Shown piece by piece: positions 15,555 through 23,946 of a stretch of 64,000 nt of DNA (positions are counted from its first letter, which is position 1; every line of letters begins with the position of its first letter). Source of the DNA: Paludibacteraceae bacterium (GTDB lineage: Bacteria > Bacteroidota > Bacteroidia > Bacteroidales > Paludibacteraceae). The notes below the pieces were generated by a model. The model was not told the origin of the DNA. It saw only the letters and a list, made by a program, of their open reading frames with translations, and did no database searches. The translations under genes and the position numbers were made by a program. The stretch is taken from the NCBI GenBank assembly GCA_024401645.1, contig JAKSKR010000007.1, positions 36,039 through 100,038 on the forward strand, given 5' to 3'.

Positions 15555-16933
15555 AGCTGAAGAACCATGTCATCTACACGCTGTTAAGCCTCATTGCCAT
15601 TGTTGGCGGGCCTGTCCATTCGTTTGCTCAATCTGTTGTATGTGAAGACGTAAAGTCCGATTCTCTGCTTGTCCTAACTCCATCGTGTCCTTGCCACGCC
15701 TTCACTTGGCGACAGGCGGTTGCACCTGCGGCTTTGCTAGCGGGGGCTTGCGTTGTGCGTCATTTCGATACCGACGTCCGCCAGTTTCGCGAAGACCATG
15801 TTTTCAATTACAGTAACCGTGCCGACGATGTGCTGCAAGTTACCCCAGGCGTCTTCATGCTTGGCTTGCGTGCCTTTGGCGTAAGGGGCAAAAGCGAAAC
15901 CTGGGGGCAGTTGCTCTCTGCAACGGCATTCTCGGCATTAATAACGGCTGGTGTGACCGAAGGCTTGAAGAATACCTATGGCCGTACGCGACCGTTTGAA
16001 ATTTGGTACCACAATTCCTTTCCTTCTGGGCATACGTTTTCGGCGTTCACCTCGGCTACACTTTTGCACCGCGAGTATGGCGAGAACTGTGTTTGGTACA
16101 GCATTGGTGGTTACACCATGGCAAGCGCAATTGGCGTGAGCCGCATATTGAACCGCAAGCACTGGGCTAGCGACGTGTTGGGCGGTGCTGCGCTTGGACT
16201 CGTTTCCGGAAACTTGGGGTACGGCATTGCCGAGTGCCTTTTTGGCAACCCAAGGTCGGGTAAACCCTCTTATTATGGCAAGAAACCGAGTTTCCTTGGC
16301 TTAAGTGCGTCTGTTTCGCCCTGGAGTACCGATATTAAGACGTTGAAATATGTGCGTGGTGAGCATACCAGTGACAAGGATTTCCTAGGTTTCGACCATC
16401 GTATAGGCATTGGTTACAGCATTAAAGGAGCTTATTTCCCTTTCAAGTATTTGGGTTTTGGTGGCGAAACCACCATGCTCTACAATTATTTTAACCTCGA
16501 CGAAGAACGGTTTTTCTGTGAAGAGAATGAAAAATCGGCCGGATTCTTAAAATTTCATTGTCCATTTAAGGCAACAACGTACATGTTTATGCCCGGAATT
16601 TATTTTTCGGTGCCTTTGAGTAGTAGATTTTTGCTAGGCGGAAATATCCTATATGGTTTGGGCGAAACGCTGTCGTTTAACGTAGATGTTGACGTAAAAA
16701 GGGCTAATGGTGACCGAAAATTATGGAATTATATTTTCGACGAGTACACCTACGGAAACGCATTTAAAGCCGGTTTTGATTGTCGCTGCCTGGTTTCTAA
16801 TTATTTAGAACTTGTTGCAGGTGTAAACTACCGAAACGCCACCTCTGGCTACCAATTTGCAGGCTATGACAAAAGTACGCCGAATGTGTCAAATATTTCT
16901 TTCGAATTTGGAGCGTCAATTCCACTTTTCTAA
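15548..16933 (+). CDS. PAP2-superfamily phosphatase fused to an outer-membrane barrel-like domain
   Basis: 461 residues. A signal peptide (cleavage near VHSFAQ) is followed by a PAP2/acid phosphatase domain (about 60-235) with the three canonical motifs: KNTYGRTRP, PSGHTFSAF and SRILNRKHWASD. These supply the catalytic His/Arg/Asp set for removing phosphate from lipid or isoprenoid phosphates. Residues about 240-461 alternate aromatic and polar residues in strand-like segments (RIGIGYSIKGAYFPF, YMFMPGIYFSVPL, ISFEFGASIPLF) and end in Phe, the usual terminus of outer-membrane barrels. The enzyme would thus be held at the outer membrane facing the periplasm (inference). It is probably active on lipid A or undecaprenyl pyrophosphate; which one is not settled by sequence. 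Confidence 0.8.
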   Translation: MLKLKNHVIYTLLSLIAIVGGPVHSFAQSVVCEDVKSDSLLVLTPSCPCHAFTWRQAVAPAALLAGACVVRHFDTDVRQFREDHVFNYSNRADDVLQVTPGVFMLGLRAFGVRGKSETWGQLLSATAFSALITAGVTEGLKNTYGRTRPFEIWYHNSFPSGHTFSAFTSATLLHREYGENCVWYSIGGYTMASAIGVSRILNRKHWASDVLGGAALGLVSGNLGYGIAECLFGNPRSGKPSYYGKKPSFLGLSASVSPWSTDIKTLKYVRGEHTSDKDFLGFDHRIGIGYSIKGAYFPFKYLGFGGETTMLYNYFNLDEERFFCEENEKSAGFLKFHCPFKATTYMFMPGIYFSVPLSSRFLLGGNILYGLGETLSFNVDVDVKRANGDRKLWNYIFDEYTYGNAFKAGFDCRCLVSNYLELVAGVNYRNATSGYQFAGYDKSTPNVSNISFEFGASIPLF

Positions 16934-16953
16934 CGGGTGACATTTTCTTTTCC

Positions 16954-17034
16954 TTGTGACAAAATAAGCAATAAAATTTAACGCAAGTTGCATAAAAATA
17001 AGTGTTTACGATTTTTGTCGCTGTTTTGTCACAA
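16954..17034. repeat. 11-bp perfect inverted repeat after the PAP2 gene
   Basis: TTGTGACAAAA (16954-16964) and TTTTGTCACAA (17024-17034) are perfect inverted copies 59 bases apart in an AT-rich gap (16934-17305). They could be paired operator sites or a long-loop RNA stem. No gene is seen in the gap. Confidence 0.4.
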
Positions 17035-17161
17035 ACTTAAGTATTTCTTGGCACTATGCATTAAAAAATAATTTCCACTTTTGCATTCGTAAAGTGTTCA
17101 ACAACATTGTTATAATATTACCCAAAAAAAATACCCAAAAGATCTACATGTTTTTTTGCTT

Positions 17162-17190
17162 GCGGTTCAGATCCCTTCTGAACCGCTTTT
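17162..17190 (+). terminator. Strong orphan terminator
   Basis: GCGGTTCAGA (17162-17171) and TCTGAACCGC (17177-17186) form a perfect 10-bp stem with a 5-base loop, followed by TTTTG. It lies about 230 bases past the PAP2 stop, too far for a typical operon end, so it may close a small RNA beginning near 17085. Confidence 0.75.
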
Positions 17191-17236
17191 GTTATTTATA
17201 TGTAGATGAAAGTTTCGTTAAAACACAAAAAAAACG

Positions 17237-17244
17237 TAATTTTG
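17237..17244 (+). promoter_or_regulatory. -7 box for the GT117 gene
   Basis: TAATTTTG fits TAnnTTTG, 62 bases before the ATG at 17306. Confidence 0.45.
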
Positions 17245-17305
17245 TAACATATTGCCCTTTTAGGGACTTGACTTAAAGAAACAAAAAGAATTCTTTAAAT
17301 AATAA

Positions 17306-20300
17306 ATGAAACGTTTTAAACAGTTAAACAACATCGTTGGTTGGGTAGTTTGCGCAATTGCTTGCGCAGTGTACCTTTTGACGATTGAGCCGACTGCCAG
17401 CTTCTGGGATTGCGGCGAGTTCATTGCAACATCTTACAAAATGGAAATTGGTCACCCACCTGGTGCGCCTTTCTTTATGATGTTGGGTCGTATTTGTTCT
17501 TTGTTTGCTGCTACTCCTTCGCAGGTTGCAGCAATGGTAAATGCGTTCTCTGCTATTTGTAGTGGCTTTACCATCTTGTTCCTATTCTGGACCATTACCC
17601 ATTTGGCTCGCAGAATGGAAGTTCCAAACGAAGTGTTCAAGTCAAATGGCGAAGTGCCTTTGGCTACTACCATCGGCATTCTTGGCGCTGGTGTGGTTGG
17701 CGCTTTGGCTTATACTTTCTCCGACACCTTCTGGTTCTCGGCTGTAGAAGGCGAAGTTTATGCTTCTTCCTCTTTGTTTACAGCTGTTGTTTACTGGTGT
17801 ATGTTGAAGTGGGAAGACTGTGCCGACGAGCCTTATGCAAACCGTTGGTTGGTACTCATTGCTTACCTAATGGGTCTTTCTATTGGTGTGCACTTGCTTA
17901 ACTTGCTTTCTATTCCTGTGCTTGTGTTGGTTTACTACTACCGCAAGAGCAAGGAAGTCACCACAAAGGGTACCATTGTTGCATTGGCAGTTTCTTGCGT
18001 AGTGCTTGTGTGCATCCTTTACGGTCTCATCCCTGGTTTCGCACAGGTTGCCGGTTGGTTCGAACTCTTGTTCGTAAACGGTTTCCACTGCCCTTACAAC
18101 ACAGGTGTCATCATCTATGCAATTGCTTTGTTGGGTGCTTTGGTTTGGGGCATTAAGCTTACCTCAAACAACAACACGCTTTCAACAAAGGCAACTAAGG
18201 GCTCAATTAGCCACCTCAAGGTTACTGAAATCTTCATTGCATCCATCATTTTGTTGGGTATTCCGTTCTTCGGTTCTGGCAAGGGTAGCCACATTGCGTT
18301 AGCTATTTTAATTATTGTTGCGCTTGGTTACGGCCTTTACAACTATGGCGACAAGGTGCAGATGCCAGTTCTCAATACCATTCTCATTTGCTGCGCAATG
18401 GTGTTGTTGGGCTATTCAACCTATGCTCCGTTGGTTATCCGTTCGGCGGCTAACCCTACTATGGACGAAAACTCGCCAGACGATGTGTTCTCTTTGAAGA
18501 GCTACTTGAACCGTGAACAGTATGGCGATCGCCCTCTTATTTTTGGCGAATCGTATGCTGCCGACTACCACCGCGTAAACAATGGTAACGGACAGTGGAC
18601 GGTTGATGTTGAGGAAGGCGAAGCCCTTTATGCCAAGGCTATTAAGGCTAACGATTCTGAACGCGACCAGTACATCCACTACGACAACAAGAAGGACTAC
18701 AAGTATTGTAGCGAATTCAACATGTTGTTCCCTCGTATGTATAGCCGTCAGGGTTCTCACATCAATGCCTATAAGGAATGGGGTGCTATTGGCGAAGGTA
18801 AGACTATTACTTACCAGAACATGGGACAGATGCACACCGCTAATGTGCCTACCCAGTTCAACAACATCCTCTTCTTCCTCAAGTATCAGGTTGGTTTCAT
18901 GTACTGGCGTTACTTCATGTGGAACTTTGTTGGCCGACAGAACGACATTCAAGGCCATGGCGAGGTTCAGCATGGTAACTGGTGCAGTGGTATTGGTTTC
19001 ATTGATAGCATGCTTAACGGTGCCGACACTTCGTTGGTGCCAGACCAGTTGAAGAACAACAAGGGACACAACTGTTACTACTTCTTGCCGCTTATTCTTG
19101 GTCTTTTGGGTATCCTTTACCAATTCGATGCGAAGAAGGATGAAAAGGGCGAAGAACGAAAGGAAGGCATGCAGTCTTTTTGGCAGGTGTGCATCCTCTT
19201 CTTCCTTACCGGTTTGGCTATCGTTATCTACTTGAACCAGACGCCTTACCAGCCGCGTGAACGTGACTATGCTTATGCCGGTTCATTCTATGCGTTTGCC
19301 ATCTGGATTGGCTTGGGCGTTCTCTTTGTTTATGGTTTGATTAAGAAGTTCCTCGATCCAAAGATTGCTGCTACCTTGGCTGCTGTTGCTTGCCTTGGCG
19401 TGCCTGCTCTTATGGCTCAACAGAACTGGGACGACCACGATCGTTCTAACCGCTATACTTGCCGCGACTTTGGTGGCGACTACTTGCGTTCGTTGGCGCC
19501 AAATGCCATCATCTTCACCAATGGCGATAACGATACCTTCCCTCTCTGGTACAACCAGGAAGTTGAAGGCGACTGCAAGGACGATTCGTTGAAGGCACAG
19601 TACCAGAACAAGCGTGTGGCTAACTTGAGCTACTTGCAGATGGCTTGGTACGTTTCGCAGATGACTCGCGATGCTTACGAATCAAAGGGTGTTGACTTGT
19701 CGCTCGAAGAAGCCGACTACTCAATGGGCAAACTCGATGTTGCTTATGTAGTTGATGCTATGAAGGGACAGTCGCTCAACGTGGTCGATGCCATTAAGCT
19801 TTTGAAGGACCCTGTTCTTCAAAACAACGTTAAGAAGCGTGTTGGTATGGATGCTGAAGACGCTAGCATCATTCCTTGCACTCACTTGTATTTGGAAGTA
19901 GACTCTGCCGAGGCTGTTAACAATGCCGGTGCTGCTCCTGAAAAGATTCACACTGAACTTAACAACTTCCGTTACGAACTTCAGAAGAACATTTTGAACA
20001 ATGCTTCTCTGAACCCTGAACAGAAGCGTGCCGAGTTGGCAAAGTTGTTAACCCTTAAGACCTACCGCATCAACATCGACCTTTCTAGCAAGCGTTACCT
20101 TGGCAAGCACGAGATTTTCATTCTCGACTTGTTGGCTAACAACCACTGGAAGCGTCCGGTTTACTACGCCGTAACTGTTGGTGGCGACAGCAAGTTGGGC
20201 TTGCAGCCTTACTTCCGTCTCGAAGGTATGGCTTACCGTGTAATGCCTTACCACTGTGGCAGCCGTTGCGAAACCAACATCATGTACGACAACTTGATGC

Positions 20301-20821
20301 GCAAGTTCGAATTTGGTAATGCTTCCGATCCGAACGTTTACCTCGAAGAGAATAACCTTCGCATGTGCTCTACATTCCGTAACATGTATGTTATGTTGGC
20401 TGGCGACCTCTATGAAGAGGGTAAGAAGGACAGCTGCTTGAAGGTTCTCGACTACGTGATGGAAAAGTTACCTAGCACTACTGTTCCTATGGGCGAATAC
20501 GACCTGGGTATTGTCGACATCTACTACCGCTTGGGTAAGACTGAAATTGCCGACAAGTATGCTGCCGAAATGGTGAAGACTGCTAGCCAATACGTAACTT
20601 GGTTCTCTGCTATGAACCAGGGCAGAAGACGTTCTACCAGCTACGAGTTCTCTAAACAGCGCCGCTTGTTGGCTACACTTGGTGGCTTGTTGCAGAACTA
20701 CAACCGTAAGGAAATGGTTGCCGATTGCGAATTGGCGCTTAACCAGTCTGCTGTCGCATTCCAGGAAATCAGCGCTGCTGCACCTTCCGACGGGGTTAGT
20801 TACGACGATGAGGAAGATTAA
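17306..20821 (+). CDS. DUF2723 / GT117-family membrane glycosyltransferase
   Basis: 1171 residues. The N-terminus (GWVVCAIACAVYLLTIEPTASFWDCGEFIATSY, with IGHPPGAPFFMMLGR) is the signature of the DUF2723 family, a GT-C-like fold assigned as glycosyltransferase family 117. About a dozen TM helices cover residues 10-430 and 590-700, separated by a large soluble loop (about 440-590). Residues about 700-1171 are soluble and end in TPR-like helices (MYVMLAGDLYEEGKKDSCLKV, DIYYRLGKTEIADKYAAEM). The protein probably transfers a lipid-linked sugar to exported proteins or glycans; donor and acceptor are unknown. It is followed 9 bases later by a polysaccharide deacetylase, so they are likely co-expressed. 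Confidence 0.85.
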   Translation: MKRFKQLNNIVGWVVCAIACAVYLLTIEPTASFWDCGEFIATSYKMEIGHPPGAPFFMMLGRICSLFAATPSQVAAMVNAFSAICSGFTILFLFWTITHLARRMEVPNEVFKSNGEVPLATTIGILGAGVVGALAYTFSDTFWFSAVEGEVYASSSLFTAVVYWCMLKWEDCADEPYANRWLVLIAYLMGLSIGVHLLNLLSIPVLVLVYYYRKSKEVTTKGTIVALAVSCVVLVCILYGLIPGFAQVAGWFELLFVNGFHCPYNTGVIIYAIALLGALVWGIKLTSNNNTLSTKATKGSISHLKVTEIFIASIILLGIPFFGSGKGSHIALAILIIVALGYGLYNYGDKVQMPVLNTILICCAMVLLGYSTYAPLVIRSAANPTMDENSPDDVFSLKSYLNREQYGDRPLIFGESYAADYHRVNNGNGQWTVDVEEGEALYAKAIKANDSERDQYIHYDNKKDYKYCSEFNMLFPRMYSRQGSHINAYKEWGAIGEGKTITYQNMGQMHTANVPTQFNNILFFLKYQVGFMYWRYFMWNFVGRQNDIQGHGEVQHGNWCSGIGFIDSMLNGADTSLVPDQLKNNKGHNCYYFLPLILGLLGILYQFDAKKDEKGEERKEGMQSFWQVCILFFLTGLAIVIYLNQTPYQPRERDYAYAGSFYAFAIWIGLGVLFVYGLIKKFLDPKIAATLAAVACLGVPALMAQQNWDDHDRSNRYTCRDFGGDYLRSLAPNAIIFTNGDNDTFPLWYNQEVEGDCKDDSLKAQYQNKRVANLSYLQMAWYVSQMTRDAYESKGVDLSLEEADYSMGKLDVAYVVDAMKGQSLNVVDAIKLLKDPVLQNNVKKRVGMDAEDASIIPCTHLYLEVDSAEAVNNAGAAPEKIHTELNNFRYELQKNILNNASLNPEQKRAELAKLLTLKTYRINIDLSSKRYLGKHEIFILDLLANNHWKRPVYYAVTVGGDSKLGLQPYFRLEGMAYRVMPYHCGSRCETNIMYDNLMRKFEFGNASDPNVYLEENNLRMCSTFRNMYVMLAGDLYEEGKKDSCLKVLDYVMEKLPSTTVPMGEYDLGIVDIYYRLGKTEIADKYAAEMVKTASQYVTWFSAMNQGRRRSTSYEFSKQRRLLATLGGLLQNYNRKEMVADCELALNQSAVAFQEISAAAPSDGVSYDDEED

Positions 20822-20830
20822 TCCTTGCGT

Positions 20831-21448
20831 ATGCTTTCGTTTATAGAACATCCTCCACGTTTCTTCCGAAAGTTCTTCCCTTATGGGTTCTGGTACTGCC
20901 CGCAGTCAACGAAGACGGTTTACCTCACGTTCGACGACGGTCCCATTCCAGAAGTTACCCCTTGGGTGCTCGATGTGCTGAAACAGTACGACATTAAGGC
21001 CACCTTTTTCATGGTGGGCGACAATGTACGCAAGCACCCCGAGGTCTTCAAAATGGTGAAAGATGCAGGGCACTGTGTCGGCAACCACACATTCAACCAT
21101 GTGCAGGGGTTCAAGAGGAGGACTGCCGACTATGTGCAGAATGTGGAACTGGCGGACAGTTACATCCACTCGAAGTTGTTTCGTCCACCGCACGGACAGT
21201 TCTTCCCGCGTTTGTGGAAGGCGCTCTCGCCCAAATACAAGGTTGTTTTTTGGGATGTGGTGACGCGCGACTACAACCACAAACTATCGGGCGAATATGT
21301 GCTGAATGTGGTTAAACGCTTTACCCGAAACGGTTCGGTTATTGTTTTCCACGATTCGCTTAAGAGTGAGGAACGGTTAAGGTATGCCTTGCCTAAAGCT
21401 ATTGAGTGGCTTAAGGAACAAGGGTACAAGTTCGACGTTATTGACTGA
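20831..21448 (+). CDS. NodB-type polysaccharide deacetylase
   Basis: I use the ATG at 20831 rather than a TTG two codons upstream, giving 205 residues. All five CE4/NodB motifs are present in order: TFDDGP (catalytic base and metal Asp), HTFNH (metal His pair), RPPHGQ, WDVVTRDY and IVFHDS. The family removes N-acetyl groups from chitin-like or peptidoglycan sugars. No clear signal peptide is seen, though MLSFIEHPPRFFRKFFPYGFWY may hold a membrane-proximal segment. It closes the GT117 operon and is followed by a strong terminator. Confidence 0.88.
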   Translation: MLSFIEHPPRFFRKFFPYGFWYCPQSTKTVYLTFDDGPIPEVTPWVLDVLKQYDIKATFFMVGDNVRKHPEVFKMVKDAGHCVGNHTFNHVQGFKRRTADYVQNVELADSYIHSKLFRPPHGQFFPRLWKALSPKYKVVFWDVVTRDYNHKLSGEYVLNVVKRFTRNGSVIVFHDSLKSEERLRYALPKAIEWLKEQGYKFDVID

Positions 21449-21475
21449 CGTAAACGAAATTTTCATAAGAATAGG

Positions 21476-21511
21476 GGTCCCTTCAATCCAAATATAGGGT
21501 TGAAGGGACTC
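21476..21511 (+). terminator. Terminator of the GT117-deacetylase operon
   Basis: GGTCCCTTCAA pairs with TTGAAGGGACTC across a short loop and is followed by seven Ts. Confidence 0.85.
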
Positions 21512-21519
21512 TTTTTTTC

Positions 21520-21549
21520 TTGACCTTATAAAGTCTTTTAGTATATTTG
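21520..21549 (+). promoter_or_regulatory. Promoter for the CPA2 antiporter
   Basis: TTG at 21520-21522, a 19-base spacer and TATATTTG at 21542-21549. The -33 element abuts the T-run of the preceding terminator. Confidence 0.6.
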
Positions 21550-21606
21550 TATATAGAAGCATGGGTGTGTTCCCATGCCTTTTGAATATATCAATTCTTT
21601 GTCTTT

Positions 21607-23889
21607 ATGGATATACCACCACTCATATACGACCTTGCACTAATCCTCATTTCCGCCAGCATAACAACCGTTCTGTTCAAGTGGTTGAAGCAGCCTGTCA
21701 TCTTGGGTTACATTGTAGCAGGTTTAGTTATTAGCAAGCAATTTGAATTGACACCTAACGTGGGCGCTACCGAAGATATTGGTACGTGGAGCGAGTTGGG
21801 TGTTACCTTCCTTATGTTCGGTTTGGGCTTGGAGTTCAGCTTCAAGAAGTTGCTAGGTGTGGGGCGCAATGCCCTCATAGCGGCGGCTGTCATCATTCCG
21901 GGCATGATCATCTTTGGCACGTTGGTGGGCCTTGTGCTCGGTTGGACGTTGACCAATAGCCTGCTGTTGGGTGGCATGATCAGTATGTCGAGTACGGCCA
22001 TCATTATGAAGGCGTTCGACGACATGGGCCTACGCACGCAGAAGTTTACACAGTTGGTGCTGGGTGTCCTCATCTTCGAAGACCTCATTGCCATCTTGCT
22101 CATGGTTATTATTTCCACAACGGCAGTCAGCAAGTCGTTCGAAGGTGGTCAGCTGCTCTTTGCGTTGGCCAAGTTGGCCTTCTTCATGGTGCTTTGGGTG
22201 TTGAGCGGCATCTTCATCTTGCCATCGTTGCTCAAAAGGCTTAAGGACAGGGGATTCCTTAACGACGAGTCGCTTTTGCTGTTGGCCTTGGGCCTTTGCT
22301 TCATGATGGTTATTGTGGCTTCTTATGTCGGTTTCTCTTCCGAATTGGGAGCATTCGTCATGGGCTCTATCTTTGCCGAAACGGTCGAGGCTGAACGCAT
22401 AGAAAAGGTGGTGAAGCCGCTTAAAGACTTGTTTGGCGCCATCTTCTTCGTGTCGGTGGGTATGATGATCGATTTGAGTGTGTTGGGTAACTATACCTTG
22501 CAGATTATCGTCATATCGCTGGCGGTGGTTATGGGACAGATTTTCTTTGCGTCGTGTGGCTTGCTCTTGTCTGGCCAGACATTGAAGACGGCAATTCAGT
22601 CGGGTTTCTGTTTGACGCAGGTGGGCGAGTTTGCCTTCATTATCGCCTCGTTGGGTACTAGCTTGGGATTGCTCGACAAGTATATCTATCCCGTAATTGT
22701 GGCGGTGTCGGTCATCACCATTTTTGCAACACCGTTTTTCATGAAGTCGGCTTTGCCGTTCTACGATTTCTTGGATAAGAAACTTACGCCCAAGCAGAAA
22801 ATGTTCCTCGAACGTTCTAGCCTCAATGCCGGTGTCAGTGTGCACAACGAGAACATGTGGCAGAGCCTGTTGTCGGCCATCTTCCGCATTGTAGGGGTCT
22901 ATTCAGTGGTTATTGTCTTCATTCTGCTCATCTACAGCAAGTATCTTTTGCCGATGGTCAGCCAGTACGGTTTCTTTGCAAAGACGGTCTTGGCAGTGGC
23001 TACCATCTTGGTGCTTTCGCCGTTCCTTCGTGCCATTATTGCCAAGAAGAACCACTCTAGGGAGTACAAATACTTGTGGGCAAGCAACAAGACCAATGTG
23101 GCGCCTTTAATGGCACTTTCGCTTGTCCGTTTCCTTTTGGCCATATTCTTTGTGGTGTTCTTGCTCATTAAGACCTACAATTCAACAACCGGATTGTTGT
23201 TCGCCATTGCCACCATTTCGGTGTTCGCCATGTTCTCGTCCCGTTTCCTGAAGATGTATTCCATCAGGTTGGAACGCCGCTTCTTCTCGAACCTGAACCA
23301 ACGCGAATACGAGTCGGCACAGCAAGTTAAGGCGGGACAGATTTTCCGCAACGCACGCCTTTCAAGTCGCCTGCAGGCCTACGACTTGCACCTCGCTAAT
23401 TTCGAGGTGTTGGCCGATAGCCCATTGTGTGGACAGACGCTAATTCAAAGCGATTTCCGTCGAAAGTTTGGTGCACATGTGGTTTCCATCATTCGTGGTA
23501 CGCGTCGCATTAACATTCCGGGCGGAAAAGAAGTGTTGTACCCTTACGACAAGATCCTCATTCTAGGTACCGATACGCAGTTGGCTGCCATTGAACCGAT
23601 GTTTACGGCTGTTGAGAACACGGGAGAAAAGGTTGACCAGGAAGTCAGCCTCGAACAGTTGGAAATTTCAAAAGATAATCCGTTGGTGGGCAAGACCATT
23701 CGCGAAAGTGGCATCCGCGACAATAACAAGTGTCTGGTGGTGGGTATTGAACGTGAGTCAGAATCTATGATGAATCCGGACGTTCAAACCGAATTTAAGG
23801 CTGGCGACGTCATCTGGATTGTTGGTGAACGCGAACGCATCCACCAACTTATGAATACCGACACCGTTTCAATTATGGAGTCGAACTAA
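21607..23889 (+). CDS. CPA2-family cation:proton antiporter with C-terminal RCK_C/TrkA-C domains
   Basis: 760 residues. The first ~390 have about 12-13 TM helices with CPA2 motifs (VILGYIVAGLVI, LGVTFLMFGLGLEFS, LGVLIFEDLIAILLMV, LTQVGEFAFIIASLG). An additional membrane block (about 420-560) follows, then a soluble tail with two TrkA-C-like ligand domains: YDLHLANFEVLADSPLCGQ...KILILGTDTQL and LEQLEISKDNPLVGKTIRES...GDVIWIVGERERI. There is no Rossmann NAD domain between them. It likely exchanges K+ or Na+ for protons with ligand gating, at the inner membrane. It is a single gene between its own promoter and the defence island. Confidence 0.88.
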   Translation: MDIPPLIYDLALILISASITTVLFKWLKQPVILGYIVAGLVISKQFELTPNVGATEDIGTWSELGVTFLMFGLGLEFSFKKLLGVGRNALIAAAVIIPGMIIFGTLVGLVLGWTLTNSLLLGGMISMSSTAIIMKAFDDMGLRTQKFTQLVLGVLIFEDLIAILLMVIISTTAVSKSFEGGQLLFALAKLAFFMVLWVLSGIFILPSLLKRLKDRGFLNDESLLLLALGLCFMMVIVASYVGFSSELGAFVMGSIFAETVEAERIEKVVKPLKDLFGAIFFVSVGMMIDLSVLGNYTLQIIVISLAVVMGQIFFASCGLLLSGQTLKTAIQSGFCLTQVGEFAFIIASLGTSLGLLDKYIYPVIVAVSVITIFATPFFMKSALPFYDFLDKKLTPKQKMFLERSSLNAGVSVHNENMWQSLLSAIFRIVGVYSVVIVFILLIYSKYLLPMVSQYGFFAKTVLAVATILVLSPFLRAIIAKKNHSREYKYLWASNKTNVAPLMALSLVRFLLAIFFVVFLLIKTYNSTTGLLFAIATISVFAMFSSRFLKMYSIRLERRFFSNLNQREYESAQQVKAGQIFRNARLSSRLQAYDLHLANFEVLADSPLCGQTLIQSDFRRKFGAHVVSIIRGTRRINIPGGKEVLYPYDKILILGTDTQLAAIEPMFTAVENTGEKVDQEVSLEQLEISKDNPLVGKTIRESGIRDNNKCLVVGIERESESMMNPDVQTEFKAGDVIWIVGERERIHQLMNTDTVSIMESN

Positions 23890-23946
23890 CGAAACCGTGC
23901 CACAAACTAGTTGAAAAGACACTAATGATATAAATATTAATATAAA

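Noticed and set aside
17094..17276. 60-codon ORF in the gap before the GT117 gene
   Set aside because: It crosses a perfect terminator hairpin and the -7 box, and its composition is not protein-like.
16934..17305. tRNA or other structured RNA gene
   Set aside because: No cloverleaf could be folded; only an inverted repeat and a terminator were found.
18416..19123. 235-codon antisense ORF within the GT117 gene
   Set aside because: Shadow of a strongly coding plus-strand gene.
22030..22845. 271-codon antisense ORF within the CPA2 antiporter
   Set aside because: His/Gln-rich composition typical of the reverse strand of a membrane protein gene.
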